From Bacteroidota bacterium (GTDB taxonomy: Bacteria; Bacteroidota; Bacteroidia; J057), in the NCBI GenBank assembly GCA_013298365.1, contig JAAFHL010000005.1:1-36487 (forward strand): a stretch of 36,487 nt of DNA, in the 5' to 3' direction. The position numbers were made by a program, and so were the translations under genes. The notes beneath the pieces were generated by a model, which was given only the letters and a program-made list of their open reading frames with translations, was not told where the DNA came from and did no database searches. Of the stretch, positions 9,813-19,807 are shown piece by piece (positions within the stretch are counted from its first letter, which is position 1; every line of letters begins with the position of its first letter).

Positions 9813-10688
9813 ATGGGACATTATTCTATTCGAGATTTGGAATACCTTTCGGGTATAAAAGCGCACACAATTCGTATTTGGGAACAACGTTATGACATTG
9901 TTAGCCCTAAACGAACTGCCACAAACATTCGTTATTATGACGATTTTGATTTACGTAGATTACTCAATGTCAGTTTTTTAAATCAAAATGGGTATAAAAT
10001 TTCTCAAATAGCTAAACTTAGTTATGATGAGGTTTTGGCACTTGTAGATAAAATTGCGATCACCTACACAAGCCATGAGACGCAAATCAGTACACTTATT
10101 TTGGCAATGGTCAATTTAGATGAAAGGCGTTTTCATCAAATTTTGAAACTGCACACGCAAGAAGATGGCTTTGAAAAAACGGCTTTGCAACTTATTTTTC
10201 CTTTTTTAGAAAGGGTGGGCATTTTGTGGCAAACGGGTGATGTAAATGCCGCACAAGAACATTTTATTTCAGGGCTTATTCGGCAGAAACTGCTTGCGGC
10301 TATTGATAATATTCCTGTTCAAACAGACGCAGATAGACGATTTCTACTTTTTTTGCCAGAAGATGAATGGCATGAAATAGGGCTTTTGTTTGCCTATTAT
10401 CTCATCAAAGTACGTAATCATAGAGTTATTTATTTAGGGCAATCGCTCCCTTTTCAAGATATTATTAGTACAGTAACTAGTTATCAGCCACATGTGCTTG
10501 TAAGCAGCATTACAAGTGTACCTGCAAACCAAAAAGCCATAGAATATGCGAATCGTTTGCTTGACACCTTTCCACAATGTGAAATTATCCTTTCGGGCTA
10601 TCAGATTACAAAGCAAAAAGAATTGATGCCTGAAAAGGTAAAAACGATGAATAATATTCAAGAGTTGATAGCCTATTTGAGCCAATAA
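9813..10688 (+). CDS. MerR-family transcriptional regulator with cobalamin-binding domain (CarH/LitR-like)
   Basis: MerR HTH YSIRDLEYLSGIKAHTIRIWEQRY...; W-x9-EH motif (WQTGDVNAAQEH) and E-x-H-x2-G motif (EWHEIG), followed by a Rossmann-like VIYLGQSLP segment. Confidence 0.87.
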   Translation: MGHYSIRDLEYLSGIKAHTIRIWEQRYDIVSPKRTATNIRYYDDFDLRRLLNVSFLNQNGYKISQIAKLSYDEVLALVDKIAITYTSHETQISTLILAMVNLDERRFHQILKLHTQEDGFEKTALQLIFPFLERVGILWQTGDVNAAQEHFISGLIRQKLLAAIDNIPVQTDADRRFLLFLPEDEWHEIGLLFAYYLIKVRNHRVIYLGQSLPFQDIISTVTSYQPHVLVSSITSVPANQKAIEYANRLLDTFPQCEIILSGYQITKQKELMPEKVKTMNNIQELIAYLSQ

Positions 10689-10901
10689 CAACGTGCATTT
10701 AATCTTAAAAACAAAGAAGTTTCTATATGTAAATAGCCATGTAAGAATTTGTTTAGGAATGTGTATGAAATAATGTACCACTTTTGAGTCCTACCTTAGT
10801 GTTTCTTATTTCGGCTCAATACAAGCAGTAACTTAGTAGTTAAAAATAGGAACGTAATCTATATACATTCTTTAGGTTCTCGCAGATGAGTACTGATAAA
10901 A

Positions 10902-10943
10902 GCAGATTTTCGCAAACTATGTTTTTCATCTGCGAAAATCTGC
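10902..10943. repeat. Inverted copies of a dispersed 13-mer GCAGATTTTCGCA; may act as the clpB terminator
   Basis: GCAGATTTTCGCA (10902-10914) and TGCGAAAATCTGC (10931-10943), just past the clpB stop. The same 13-mer recurs at 36441 and 36464. Confidence 0.65.
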
Positions 10944-10956
10944 GTCAACTCAAAAC

Positions 10957-13569
10957 TTAGCCCACTTTTTCCACCTCATTTTCAAATTTTATCACACCAA
11001 ATACTGATTTCACCCCAATCACACTATCTTTGTGAATTGTCCCTGCTAAGATTTGCTTAGAAAGGTCATTGATAATTTCTTTTTGCAAGAAACGTTTCAC
11101 AGGACGTGCGCCATATTGCGGGTCGTAAGCATCTTTTGCAATGTGTTGTATCGCCGAATCGTCAAATTTAACAGAAATGCCCATTTCTTTGAGCTTTTCG
11201 CACAAATCATCTGTTTGTATTTTCACAATGGCAGCCACATCTTTTTGCGTAAGCGGCGAAAAAACAATGGTTTCATCTATTCTGTTCAAAAATTCGGGTC
11301 GCAAAACTTGCTTCAACATTTCATACACTTCTTCACGCACCAAAACCATAGTAGCTTCCTTGTTTTCATCGGTCAAGGCTTCCATTTTTTGTTGGATAAA
11401 ATGCGCCCCAATATTGGAAGTCATAATGATAATGGTGTTTTTGAAATTGACCATGCGACCTTTATTGTCCGTAAGTCGCCCATCATCTAAGACCTGCAAC
11501 AAGATATTGAGTACATCGGGGTGTGCTTTTTCGATTTCATCTAACAAAATAACACTGTATGGGCGGCGGCGAACCGCTTCTGTCAATTGTCCGCCTTCTT
11601 CGTAGCCCACATATCCTGGAGGCGAACCCACAAGGCGGCTTGCGCTGTGTTTCTCCTGATATTCCGACATATCTATACGCACCATTGCGGCATCATCATC
11701 AAAGAGAAACTCTGCCAAAGCCTTTGCCAACTCTGTTTTGCCCACGCCTGTGCTGCCCAAGAAAATAAACGAGCCTATCGGACGTTTTTGGTCTTGCAAA
11801 CCTGCACGAGAACGGCGAATCGCATCGGAAACTGCGCCAATCGCTTCTGCTTGCCCCACGACACGCTTGTGCAATTCTTCTTCCAAACGAAGGAGTTTTT
11901 TACGCTCACTTTCCACCATACGGGTAACAGGAATCCCTGTCCATTTTGCTACAATTTCCGCAATTTCTTCCGAATTTACCTCTACTTTCATCAAACGCAT
12001 ATCTTTTTGCGCAGCCGTAAGGTCTAATTTTAAGGTTTCTATTTCTTTTTCTATGCTCGGAATTTGCCCATAACGAATCGCAGCAACCTTGCCAAAATCA
12101 GCCTGTCTTTCCAAACCTTCAGCCTCCAAACGCAGTTTTTCTACTTCTGCTTTTTTCTCTTGTACAGATAAAATAAGTGCCTTTTCCGTTTCCCATTGCG
12201 CACGTAACGCCTTGCGTTTTTCATTCAAATTTGCCAATTCTTCCTCAATTTCTGCCAAACGCTGTGTCTCATTTTCCCGTTTCATTGCCTCCCTTTCTAT
12301 CTCCAAATTGCGGTTTTTTCTTTCTAAAAGGTCAAGTGGCTCTGGCATAGAATCCATGCCCAAACGCAATTTAGAAGCCGCTTCGTCCATCAAATCTATG
12401 GCTTTGTCGGGCAAGAATCTATCTGTAATATAACGATGCGATAATTCTGCCGCCGAAATCAACGCTCCATCAGTGATACGCACGCCATGATGCACTTCAA
12501 AACGCTCTTTTAGTCCACGTAAAATGGCAATCGAATCTTCTACACTTGGTTCATTGATTTGAACGGTTTGAAAACGGCGTTCCAAAGCCTTGTCTTTTTC
12601 GATATATTTTTGATACTCGTCCAAAGTTGTTGCACCAATCGTATGCAACTCGCCACGAGCAAGGGCAGGTTTTAAGATATTTGCTGCGTCCATTGCGCCA
12701 GAATTACGTCCAGCACCCACCAAGGTATGAATTTCGTCTATAAATAAAATGATACCGCCTTGTGCATCAATCACTTCCTTAATCACCGCCTTTAATCTTT
12801 CCTCAAATTCGCCTTGAAATTTTGCACCCGCAATCAATGCGCCCATGTCTAAGGAAAAAATCGTTTTTGATTTTAAATTTTCAGGTACATCACCTTGCAC
12901 AATGCGGTGCGCAAGCCCTTCGGCAATCGCTGTTTTTCCTACACCTGGCTCACCAATCAGAATCGGATTGTTTTTGGTTCTGCGAGACAAAATTTGCATC
13001 ACCCTACGAATCTCCTCATCACGCCCAATCACAGGGTCCATTTTGCCCTTACGAGCCATTTCATTCAAGTTACGAGCATATTTTTTTAAAGCATTGTATT
13101 TTCCTTCAGGATTTTGCTCCGTAACACGCTGCCCTCCCCGTATTTCATCAATGACTTTGCGAAGATTTTTTTCTGTCATGCCCAATTCCTTCAACAACTT
13201 GCCTGTTTTGTCATTCGACTTTACCAAAGCAATCAACAAATGCTCAATGCTCACAAACTCATCTTGCATTTTGCCCGCCTCTTGATTTGCCGTTTCCAAC
13301 ATTTTGTGGGTTTCAGAAGCATAAAATTGTCCGCCCGTTGCGCCTGTAACACGAGGCAAAGTAGCCACCAATTCCGTCAATTTTTTGGCAAGAAAAGCAG
13401 GCTGTATATCTAATTTCTTCAAAATATAAGGCACAATGCTTTCTTCTGCCTCCAACAATGCCTGTAACATATCCGCAGGTTCTACGGCTTGCCTTTGTCC
13501 ATTTTTTGCCAAGTGAGCCGCTTTTTGTACGGCTTCTTGAGATTTGAGTGTGAAATTGTTTAAGTTCAT
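10957..13569 (-). CDS. clpB: ATP-dependent chaperone ClpB
   Basis: 870 aa with Clp N domain, two AAA modules ([31 protein letters not shown]), coiled-coil M domain and [14 protein letters not shown]-terminus. Confidence 0.97.
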   Translation of the reverse strand: MNLNNFTLKSQEAVQKAAHLAKNGQRQAVEPADMLQALLEAEESIVPYILKKLDIQPAFLAKKLTELVATLPRVTGATGGQFYASETHKMLETANQEAGKMQDEFVSIEHLLIALVKSNDKTGKLLKELGMTEKNLRKVIDEIRGGQRVTEQNPEGKYNALKKYARNLNEMARKGKMDPVIGRDEEIRRVMQILSRRTKNNPILIGEPGVGKTAIAEGLAHRIVQGDVPENLKSKTIFSLDMGALIAGAKFQGEFEERLKAVIKEVIDAQGGIILFIDEIHTLVGAGRNSGAMDAANILKPALARGELHTIGATTLDEYQKYIEKDKALERRFQTVQINEPSVEDSIAILRGLKERFEVHHGVRITDGALISAAELSHRYITDRFLPDKAIDLMDEAASKLRLGMDSMPEPLDLLERKNRNLEIEREAMKRENETQRLAEIEEELANLNEKRKALRAQWETEKALILSVQEKKAEVEKLRLEAEGLERQADFGKVAAIRYGQIPSIEKEIETLKLDLTAAQKDMRLMKVEVNSEEIAEIVAKWTGIPVTRMVESERKKLLRLEEELHKRVVGQAEAIGAVSDAIRRSRAGLQDQKRPIGSFIFLGSTGVGKTELAKALAEFLFDDDAAMVRIDMSEYQEKHSASRLVGSPPGYVGYEEGGQLTEAVRRRPYSVILLDEIEKAHPDVLNILLQVLDDGRLTDNKGRMVNFKNTIIIMTSNIGAHFIQQKMEALTDENKEATMVLVREEVYEMLKQVLRPEFLNRIDETIVFSPLTQKDVAAIVKIQTDDLCEKLKEMGISVKFDDSAIQHIAKDAYDPQYGARPVKRFLQKEIINDLSKQILAGTIHKDSVIGVKSVFGVIKFENEVEKVG

Positions 13570-13817
13570 GTTTTTTCAGTTATCAGTGAACAGTCATCAG
13601 TTATCAAAAATCATTTATGTTTTTCCTTTCAAAATGCTATCCAAAGCGATATATTCGGACTTTTTGGCAGATTTAGCGTATTTTTGGGGCTTAATCTGTC
13701 ATTTTTTCAGAAAAGAGATAATATGATAATTCCTGTAATAGCCAAACATTAGCTATTTTAAGAGAAGAATAATATAAAGGAATCCGAAATTGTTTCGGTA
13801 GTATATAATATTTTGCC

Positions 13818-13825
13818 TATCTTTG
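13818..13825 (+). promoter_or_regulatory. Bacteroidota-type -7 element (TATCTTTG) for the TA locus
   Basis: TATCTTTG, 38 nt before ATG 13864. The ORF-track start at 13813 overlaps it, so the later ATG is preferred. Confidence 0.4.
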
Positions 13826-13863
13826 TCATAAATAAAGTCATATTCCTTATTGTACTATTTTTT

Positions 13864-14103
13864 ATGGAAACATTACTTATCAAAATAAAAGAGCCTAATA
13901 AAGCGAATTTGCTCATGGAAATACTAAAATCTATGGATTTTATTATTTCTGTAGATTATTATGAAAACTATCAAAAAGCAAAAACACTTTTTGATGACAT
14001 CAATTATTTTGCAGCAACAACAGAGCTTTCTGAGTTATCTATGGAAGATATAATTGCCGAAATCAACGCCTATAGAAATGAAAAAAAATTACGTGGTAAT
14101 TGA
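13864..14103 (+). CDS. Putative antitoxin of a PIN-type toxin-antitoxin locus
   Basis: 80-aa protein METLLIKIKEPNKANLLMEILKSMDFIISVDYYENY...; its stop overlaps the start of a PIN-domain ORF by 26 nt, typical of TA operons. Confidence 0.65.
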   Translation: METLLIKIKEPNKANLLMEILKSMDFIISVDYYENYQKAKTLFDDINYFAATTELSELSMEDIIAEINAYRNEKKLRGN

Positions 14104-14501
14104 TACCAATGTTTTTATTTCTTCAATTATTGGACAAACGGGTTTTCCCAAAAAGATATTTGAGGAAATTATATTGACAAACGAAGTGAAAATCTGTTTT
14201 TGCAGAATATGAAGAAGTGATAAGTCGGGGTAAGTTTTCAAAAATAAAAGGGTTTAGCGAAAGGGCAGAAGCATTGCTGAATGCAATAAAAGAAATCGCT
14301 TTTTGGTTTGAACCCAAAGAAGAAATTAATATATTGTCCGACCCCGATGATGACATGTTTATAGAATTGGCTGTAGAAGCAGATGCAAGTTACATTGTTA
14401 CAGGGAATACACAGCATTTTATCATGCAAGAATTTAGGGGAATCCTAATCCTTAGCCCAAAAGAATTTTATGAGGAATGGGTGAAATCGCTGCTGAGCTA
14501 A
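14078..14501 (+). pseudogene. PIN-domain toxin (COG1569-like), frameshifted
   Basis: MKKNYVVIDTNVFISSIIGQTGFPKKIFEEIILTNEVKICF breaks after about 41 aa; continuation in another frame AEYEEVISRGKFSKIKGF...LSDPDDDMFIELAVEADASYIVTGNTQHFIMQEFRGILILSPKEF restores the PIN fold. Confidence 0.8.
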
Positions 14502-14638
14502 TGGCAAAAGACATTTCTCCCATAGATATTGTGATGGGTTTTATTTCTCCTGCCTGGCGTTTGCAGACACAATATGCGGTGGGGTGAGTTGCGGCTCTTA
14601 TTTCGAGTATTTTTTAATCAGAAGGACAAATATTTTTG

Positions 14639-16510
14639 TCATATTTTAATGATATTAATTTTACCAAACCATTCTTCAGCCTTCAAAATTATTTCTTTTG
14701 TTGGTTTATGATAGAAAACAACTAAGTTATCCTTTGCTCTGGAACAACAAACATAGAATATCTTTTCAGTATTCTGAAAAACTTTGTTAGCGATTTCCAT
14801 TTTTGTTTCTTTATCTTTCTTTGTTCGCTTACCTTCAAATAAATCTTTAAAATTATATTTACTATTCCATTTTCCGTTATCTAATATGACAAATACGTTA
14901 TTAAATTCTGCACCCTTAATTCCATGTTGTGTAGAATAGGGCGTTAATTTTTCTTCAAAATTATACAAATTAATTAATTGTTGATAGTTTAATTGTTTAA
15001 CACTATCATAGATACCATTATAATATTCACTTGTTACAAAGTTATTAAAATCATCATCTTTTTTTACAATTCCATTTGTGTGCGCAAAATTAACAACATT
15101 TTCAATGCTTTCATTTTTCATTTCCTTTAATTTATCAATCACTTTTTTTAGGTTAGTTTTATCAAGTATAGATTTAATCTTATAATCTGTTTTCTTAATA
15201 AATTCATTTACTTTATTATTTTCATACAAATAAATGCAATCTTGTATCTTAAATAAATGTTGAATTAGCTTATCTCTTTTTTCTCCTATCAAATAATCTT
15301 TTTCGATTCGCACCCTTCTTACATATTCAAAGGGTAACGCTTTTGCTATATCATACAGATTTTTATTATCTATGATAAACTGTTCAAAAGGTTTAGAAAC
15401 TTGTACTAAATTTAAATTTAATACTTCTTCAAGTGTTTTGCTAATTACTTTACTATAATCATTTGGATTTTTTTTCAAATAATCATCTATCTTCTCTTTG
15501 ATATGTTTAATGATTTCATCTTTATTATAAATAGAATATATTTCATCAAAACCTGCTTTTTTTGAAATCAAATTATGCGTTAAATACAACTCTTTTGTAT
15601 TTTCTGTATCTGAAAATATCCAACCCTTAAAAACATCATGTTTCTTTACCTCCTTTTCAATATCAATCGTTTCTTTATCTGAATAGATAAATTTGATACT
15701 TCCTTCAAGGTTTTTACACATTTCCTTTTGTTGAATATCTTTCCTTAAATGATTTAACAAACCAATTACTTTTCTCGAACAACGCCAATTATCTTGTTTT
15801 TTTACTTCTTCAACTAATTCTTTCTCTATATATTGCTGCAAACTCCCCACACCGTTGTCGTAAATAGATTGCATAGAATCTCCAAAAAAGCCTATAACAT
15901 TTTTTTTGTTTTTATTTAAGGGTAAAAAGTCTAAAAAAATCTCAACTACTTGTTTTTCAGTATCTTGGTATTCATCAATTAAAATAAAATCATACTTATC
16001 TATTAAAATACTTCGTAATAGTGGATATTCTTTATACATATAATTCGCTATTTTTAATACTTCATCATGCGAAACCTTGCCTTCTTCTATTTTTTTATAT
16101 TCTTCATAGCTAATTTCATCAACTGTTTTATCTATCAAAAAAGCTGCATTTAAATCTAATGTGCCTCTGTACTCGATTCCAGATTTCTCTGCTTTTTTCT
16201 CCAAAGCTATGAGATGAATAAGTGCTTTTTTTACATCTGTTTGATAAGGTTTAATAGAATCCCATAGAAAATTATGAATCGTAGAAACCCTAAGATTCTT
16301 TTTATATTCAGCACTTCTATGTTCAATCTGAGCAACAGCTACTTTTGTATAGGTTATACAAGCAACATTTGCGATAGGATTTTTTTCATAAATCAAATCT
16401 AATACTTGCATGAGGGTATATGTTTTGCCACTTCCTGCGCCACCACTTAGCAAGAAATTTTCCCCATTTTCTATATGCTCATAAATTGATTCTATTACTT
16501 CGATAGCCAT
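14639..16510 (-). CDS. gajB: UvrD/Rep-like superfamily 1 helicase, GajB-like
   Basis: Walker A LLSGGAGSGKTYTL, motif II FILIDEYQDTEKQ, motif III GFFGDSMQSIY, motif V STQHGIKGAEFNNVFVILD, motif VI FYVCCSRAKDNLVVF; overlaps the OLD-family gene by 16 nt. Confidence 0.82.
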   Translation of the reverse strand: MAIEVIESIYEHIENGENFLLSGGAGSGKTYTLMQVLDLIYEKNPIANVACITYTKVAVAQIEHRSAEYKKNLRVSTIHNFLWDSIKPYQTDVKKALIHLIALEKKAEKSGIEYRGTLDLNAAFLIDKTVDEISYEEYKKIEEGKVSHDEVLKIANYMYKEYPLLRSILIDKYDFILIDEYQDTEKQVVEIFLDFLPLNKNKKNVIGFFGDSMQSIYDNGVGSLQQYIEKELVEEVKKQDNWRCSRKVIGLLNHLRKDIQQKEMCKNLEGSIKFIYSDKETIDIEKEVKKHDVFKGWIFSDTENTKELYLTHNLISKKAGFDEIYSIYNKDEIIKHIKEKIDDYLKKNPNDYSKVISKTLEEVLNLNLVQVSKPFEQFIIDNKNLYDIAKALPFEYVRRVRIEKDYLIGEKRDKLIQHLFKIQDCIYLYENNKVNEFIKKTDYKIKSILDKTNLKKVIDKLKEMKNESIENVVNFAHTNGIVKKDDDFNNFVTSEYYNGIYDSVKQLNYQQLINLYNFEEKLTPYSTQHGIKGAEFNNVFVILDNGKWNSKYNFKDLFEGKRTKKDKETKMEIANKVFQNTEKIFYVCCSRAKDNLVVFYHKPTKEIILKAEEWFGKINIIKI

Positions 16511-18627
16511 AATAAACCTTCTTTAATGTATGTTGGGATATGTAAATTGCTGAAATATTCTTCGCCACAATAAAGTATATCTATGGCAAAGTCTGTTTTT
16601 TTAGAAATATAATCATTTGCCAAGTCATAATAATCGTTTGTTTCTTTTGCTTTAATAATTGCATCTCCTAATTCGACCTTATCTTTATCTTTCTCCTTTA
16701 TATATTTTTTAAAACTCCTAAATTCATCTTTTTTACTTTCAATAAAAGTTAAGTTTAAAGAAATAAAAGCATCTTCAAAACTTCTGCCATGATAGCTATT
16801 ATTTTCTTCTTTGGTTTGATAGGCGATACAAAGCATCTCTTTATCTTTTTTATCTTCTTTAACGTATTGTTTCCATTCTCCGCTTATTTTAGATAATATT
16901 TTCTGTTGATGCGATAATGATTTTAATGTACTAAACGGCATATCGTTCAAAAAATGTCGTATAGAGTAATTCTTTGTATGTGTTCCCACCGACACAGGGC
17001 AACTGCTGCCGTTTTGAGAAGGTTTTACAGAATCTATATCCGTAATAATTAATGTTTTTATATCCAAAAACACTAAAAACTCATCAAAGATTTTTGAATT
17101 AGCTCCCACATGAACCATAGAAATATTTTGAGATAAAAGTGGTTTATAATTATCTTCTTTTTGGACTTCATTTATCTTTTTCATTTCACCTAGTTTTTTC
17201 TTTTCTTCCTCTTTATCCAGTTTTTTCATCATTGCGGGTAATAAAAGCCTCTCTGTATCTCCTTCGATAAATATAATTTTGTCTGCAAAAAAGAGTTCGC
17301 TGTTATTTAAAGTCAAATATTGTTTTAAGAATTTGAAATTCTCCTTTTTAGTCCCATATTTTTCTTCTAAAACAGATAAATTTTTTACAATAATCGTATT
17401 ATCTATATTTTTAGAAAAATATTTTATGCCGTTAAAATGGCTTTGCGAAGTAATATGGGCAGAGTGTGTGGTAATAACAGTTTGTAATGTTTTCTTATTT
17501 AGCTTTTCTTTACCTTTTTCCAGTAATGTATCTATTTTTTTTATGAAAACATATTGCATTTGTGGGTGAGTGTGAGCCTCGGGTTCTTCTATAAAAAGCA
17601 AATTTATATCTGAAGGCTTTTCTATTTCTTTGCTTTTTTCTGAAGGTTTTCCTGTTTTTTTAGCAAAACCTTCAAAAATAATATGGATACGAAATATTAA
17701 TGCGAACAAATTCATGTAACCTAACCCATTATAGTGTTCTGGTAGGAAATGCTCATTTTGCTGATACATTACAGATGTATTTCTCTTCAGAATATTCAAT
17801 TCTTCCAAATTCGACATTATCTCAATTTTTGACTCATCTTTGTTATATCCAAAATCTTCAACAAGCTCTCTAATTTCTTTGAATATTTCCTTGTATGAGT
17901 CATTCAATTTATCATCTGTTTTCATTAATTCTTTTTGCAAACCCGTAACTTTATCATCATTTGAGTATTTACTGGCTTCAAAATAATCAAACGAAAGTTT
18001 AGATAATGTCTTGTTATTTTTTCTGCCTCCTTCCTCATTTGCAACCTCTCTTTTCGCACTAATTGTTTGCAGGTTAATAATTTTCCGAATCTGTTTATCT
18101 TCTATAAAGATATAATTAGATTCATTTTCATATTCCACTACTTTTTTATTTCTCTCAAAATAATTTTTATGATATTTTTTAAGGAAATCAATTAGTGTTT
18201 TATCTTCAAAATCTTTCTTGAAATGTCTATATTTTTCTTTTATTTTCGATAACTTCTCAAATGGCAAACAGTATTCAAACGATAATTGTAATATATTATT
18301 ATCTGGATTTAAGTTCAAAATAAAATCTCCAATATTTTCTAAATTGTCATCTTCAAAATATTCAATGATAATATCTAATTGTAGCTTAAAATCCTTTTTA
18401 TCTACTTGACATTCAATTTCTTTACAGATTTTCTTTTGGTATTCTATATGAAAATCCTCAAATACAAAAGTATTTTCTGTATCTATTAAAAATCTTTCTA
18501 ACAACACAAGAAAAGAAGTTTTTCCCGTATTATTTTTACCAATTATTAATGATAAGCCTTTTTCCAAATCAATGGAAACTGTTTTTAAAAGCCTAAAATT
18601 AGTTATTTTTATCTGTTTGATATTCAT
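16495..18627 (-). CDS. gajA: OLD-family ATPase with TOPRIM nuclease domain, GajA-like
   Basis: MNIKQIKITNFRLLKTVSIDLEKGLSLIIGKNNTGKTSFL; Walker B LLFIEEPEAHTHPQMQ; TTHSAHITSQ; TOPRIM signatures IIFIEGDTERLLLPAMM and LIITDIDSV; followed by GRSFEDAFISLN. Confidence 0.83.
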   Translation of the reverse strand: MNIKQIKITNFRLLKTVSIDLEKGLSLIIGKNNTGKTSFLVLLERFLIDTENTFVFEDFHIEYQKKICKEIECQVDKKDFKLQLDIIIEYFEDDNLENIGDFILNLNPDNNILQLSFEYCLPFEKLSKIKEKYRHFKKDFEDKTLIDFLKKYHKNYFERNKKVVEYENESNYIFIEDKQIRKIINLQTISAKREVANEEGGRKNNKTLSKLSFDYFEASKYSNDDKVTGLQKELMKTDDKLNDSYKEIFKEIRELVEDFGYNKDESKIEIMSNLEELNILKRNTSVMYQQNEHFLPEHYNGLGYMNLFALIFRIHIIFEGFAKKTGKPSEKSKEIEKPSDINLLFIEEPEAHTHPQMQYVFIKKIDTLLEKGKEKLNKKTLQTVITTHSAHITSQSHFNGIKYFSKNIDNTIIVKNLSVLEEKYGTKKENFKFLKQYLTLNNSELFFADKIIFIEGDTERLLLPAMMKKLDKEEEKKKLGEMKKINEVQKEDNYKPLLSQNISMVHVGANSKIFDEFLVFLDIKTLIITDIDSVKPSQNGSSCPVSVGTHTKNYSIRHFLNDMPFSTLKSLSHQQKILSKISGEWKQYVKEDKKDKEMLCIAYQTKEENNSYHGRSFEDAFISLNLTFIESKKDEFRSFKKYIKEKDKDKVELGDAIIKAKETNDYYDLANDYISKKTDFAIDILYCGEEYFSNLHIPTYIKEGLLWLSK

Positions 18628-18663
18628 TTTGAAGGTGCTTGAGTCTTTTTAAATTTGGAAAGG

Positions 18664-18671
18664 CAAATATA
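18664..18671 (-). promoter_or_regulatory. Bacteroidota-type -7 element (TATATTTG) upstream of gajA
   Basis: CAAATATA on +, 37 nt upstream of the gajA ATG. Confidence 0.4.
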
Positions 18672-18689
18672 CTATTTTTTGCAATAAAG

Positions 18690-18850
18690 CCATTGACACC
18701 CTCAAATACTTCACAATCCTTGCCAATCTTTTTAAAATCTGTATGATTTTTTGTATATCTATCACATTTACAACAGGAAATGTGATTTTTTGAGTCTCAT
18801 AAAATCCTTATCATGGCTTAGCATAAAACTTGTATTATTTGCGATTCAAC
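18690..18850 (-). pseudogene. Possible C-terminal relic of a PIN-like nuclease
   Basis: On -: ANNTSFMLSHDKDFMRLK, then after a frame change KITFPVVNVIDIQKIIQILKRLARIVKYL; no intact start. Confidence 0.3.
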
Positions 18851-18922
18851 ATATTACTCCATATACGGCAAATGCCCTACCCGTTTCATAAAAGCCTTAG
18901 AACGCTTATACGGCACAATGCC

Positions 18923-19807
18923 CTAACGCCCTGTTCTTACATCTTCTGCAAGTTCCGCAATTTCCTGTATTTTTCTACCTTCCGAACTTTCTTTTCCTTT
19001 TTTGGGCAGAAATTGTTTCAATTTTTGGAGAAAAACGCCAGATAAATTCGCTTCATGATTTGCAAGGCGAAGTAAAAAATCGTTTTTTTCCATTTCTGGC
19101 AATTTTGCAATTAAATCGGGTAGGTTTATCGCATTTTCATTGGCTAATTTGCTGCTCAATGCGGCTGCTTTTACCCAATCTTCTGACAAGCCCCAAAAAT
19201 CGACAAAATGTTGTAAATCACTGCCTAAGTTTTTTAAATTTGGCGGACAAGGCGGTTCCTCTGCATTCATTTTGGCTTTTTCGTCATCTTCTTCTTCATC
19301 ATCATAATAATCGGCAGGAAAAGTAGCCTGGGAATCGGGCGAATGAAAATAGAGCCAAGCCAAATACAAAGCCCGATAGTCGCCATTGATAATTTGCTGC
19401 CGAACCCCCATCAAATCTGAAAGCGTGCAATCGTCTGCTTCAAAGTAATCTTCATACGCACCATCTTCTACATTTTCTTCGATAATAAGCAGCACATAGT
19501 CGCCCTTTGTACAAAGCTCAATGTTGTCCGAAAAAGTGTAGGGAATGAGGTCTTTTTTATTGACTAAGGCAAGTGGAAAGCGAAACATGAGCTTTTTTGT
19601 GCCAAAATTTGCATAATACAGCTCTGCATCAAAATATTGAAACATGACATCTTCGGGATTTTTCCTAAAATCTCCATAATTATATACAAATTGCGCTTTA
19701 TGGCTATCTACTTCTCCTCGGCTCGACCAAGTCTTGATTTCTGCTTTTTCGGTAGCAGAAAAGGGGCGGTCTATAGTACGAAACTCGTAAAATTGGTATT
19801 CGCTCAT
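18923..19807 (-). CDS. Conserved protein of unknown function (MSEYQxYEFxxIDRP family)
   Basis: 294 aa from MSEYQFYEFRTIDRPFSATEKAEIKTWSSRGEVDSHKAQFVYNYGDFRKNPEDVMFQYFDAELYYANFGTKKL; acidic segment DYYDDEEEDDEKAK. Confidence 0.7.
   Translation of the reverse strand: MSEYQFYEFRTIDRPFSATEKAEIKTWSSRGEVDSHKAQFVYNYGDFRKNPEDVMFQYFDAELYYANFGTKKLMFRFPLALVNKKDLIPYTFSDNIELCTKGDYVLLIIEENVEDGAYEDYFEADDCTLSDLMGVRQQIINGDYRALYLAWLYFHSPDSQATFPADYYDDEEEDDEKAKMNAEEPPCPPNLKNLGSDLQHFVDFWGLSEDWVKAAALSSKLANENAINLPDLIAKLPEMEKNDFLLRLANHEANLSGVFLQKLKQFLPKKGKESSEGRKIQEIAELAEDVRTGR

Noticed and set aside
11053-13413. Several plus-strand ORFs of 60-154 aa opposite clpB
   Set aside because: They are antisense shadows of a fully conserved 870-aa ClpB, with no recognisable domains.
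14502-14590. Short ORF MAKDISPIDIVMGFISPAWRLQTQYAVG after the PIN relic
   Set aside because: 28 aa with no recognisable family; cannot be supported as a gene.
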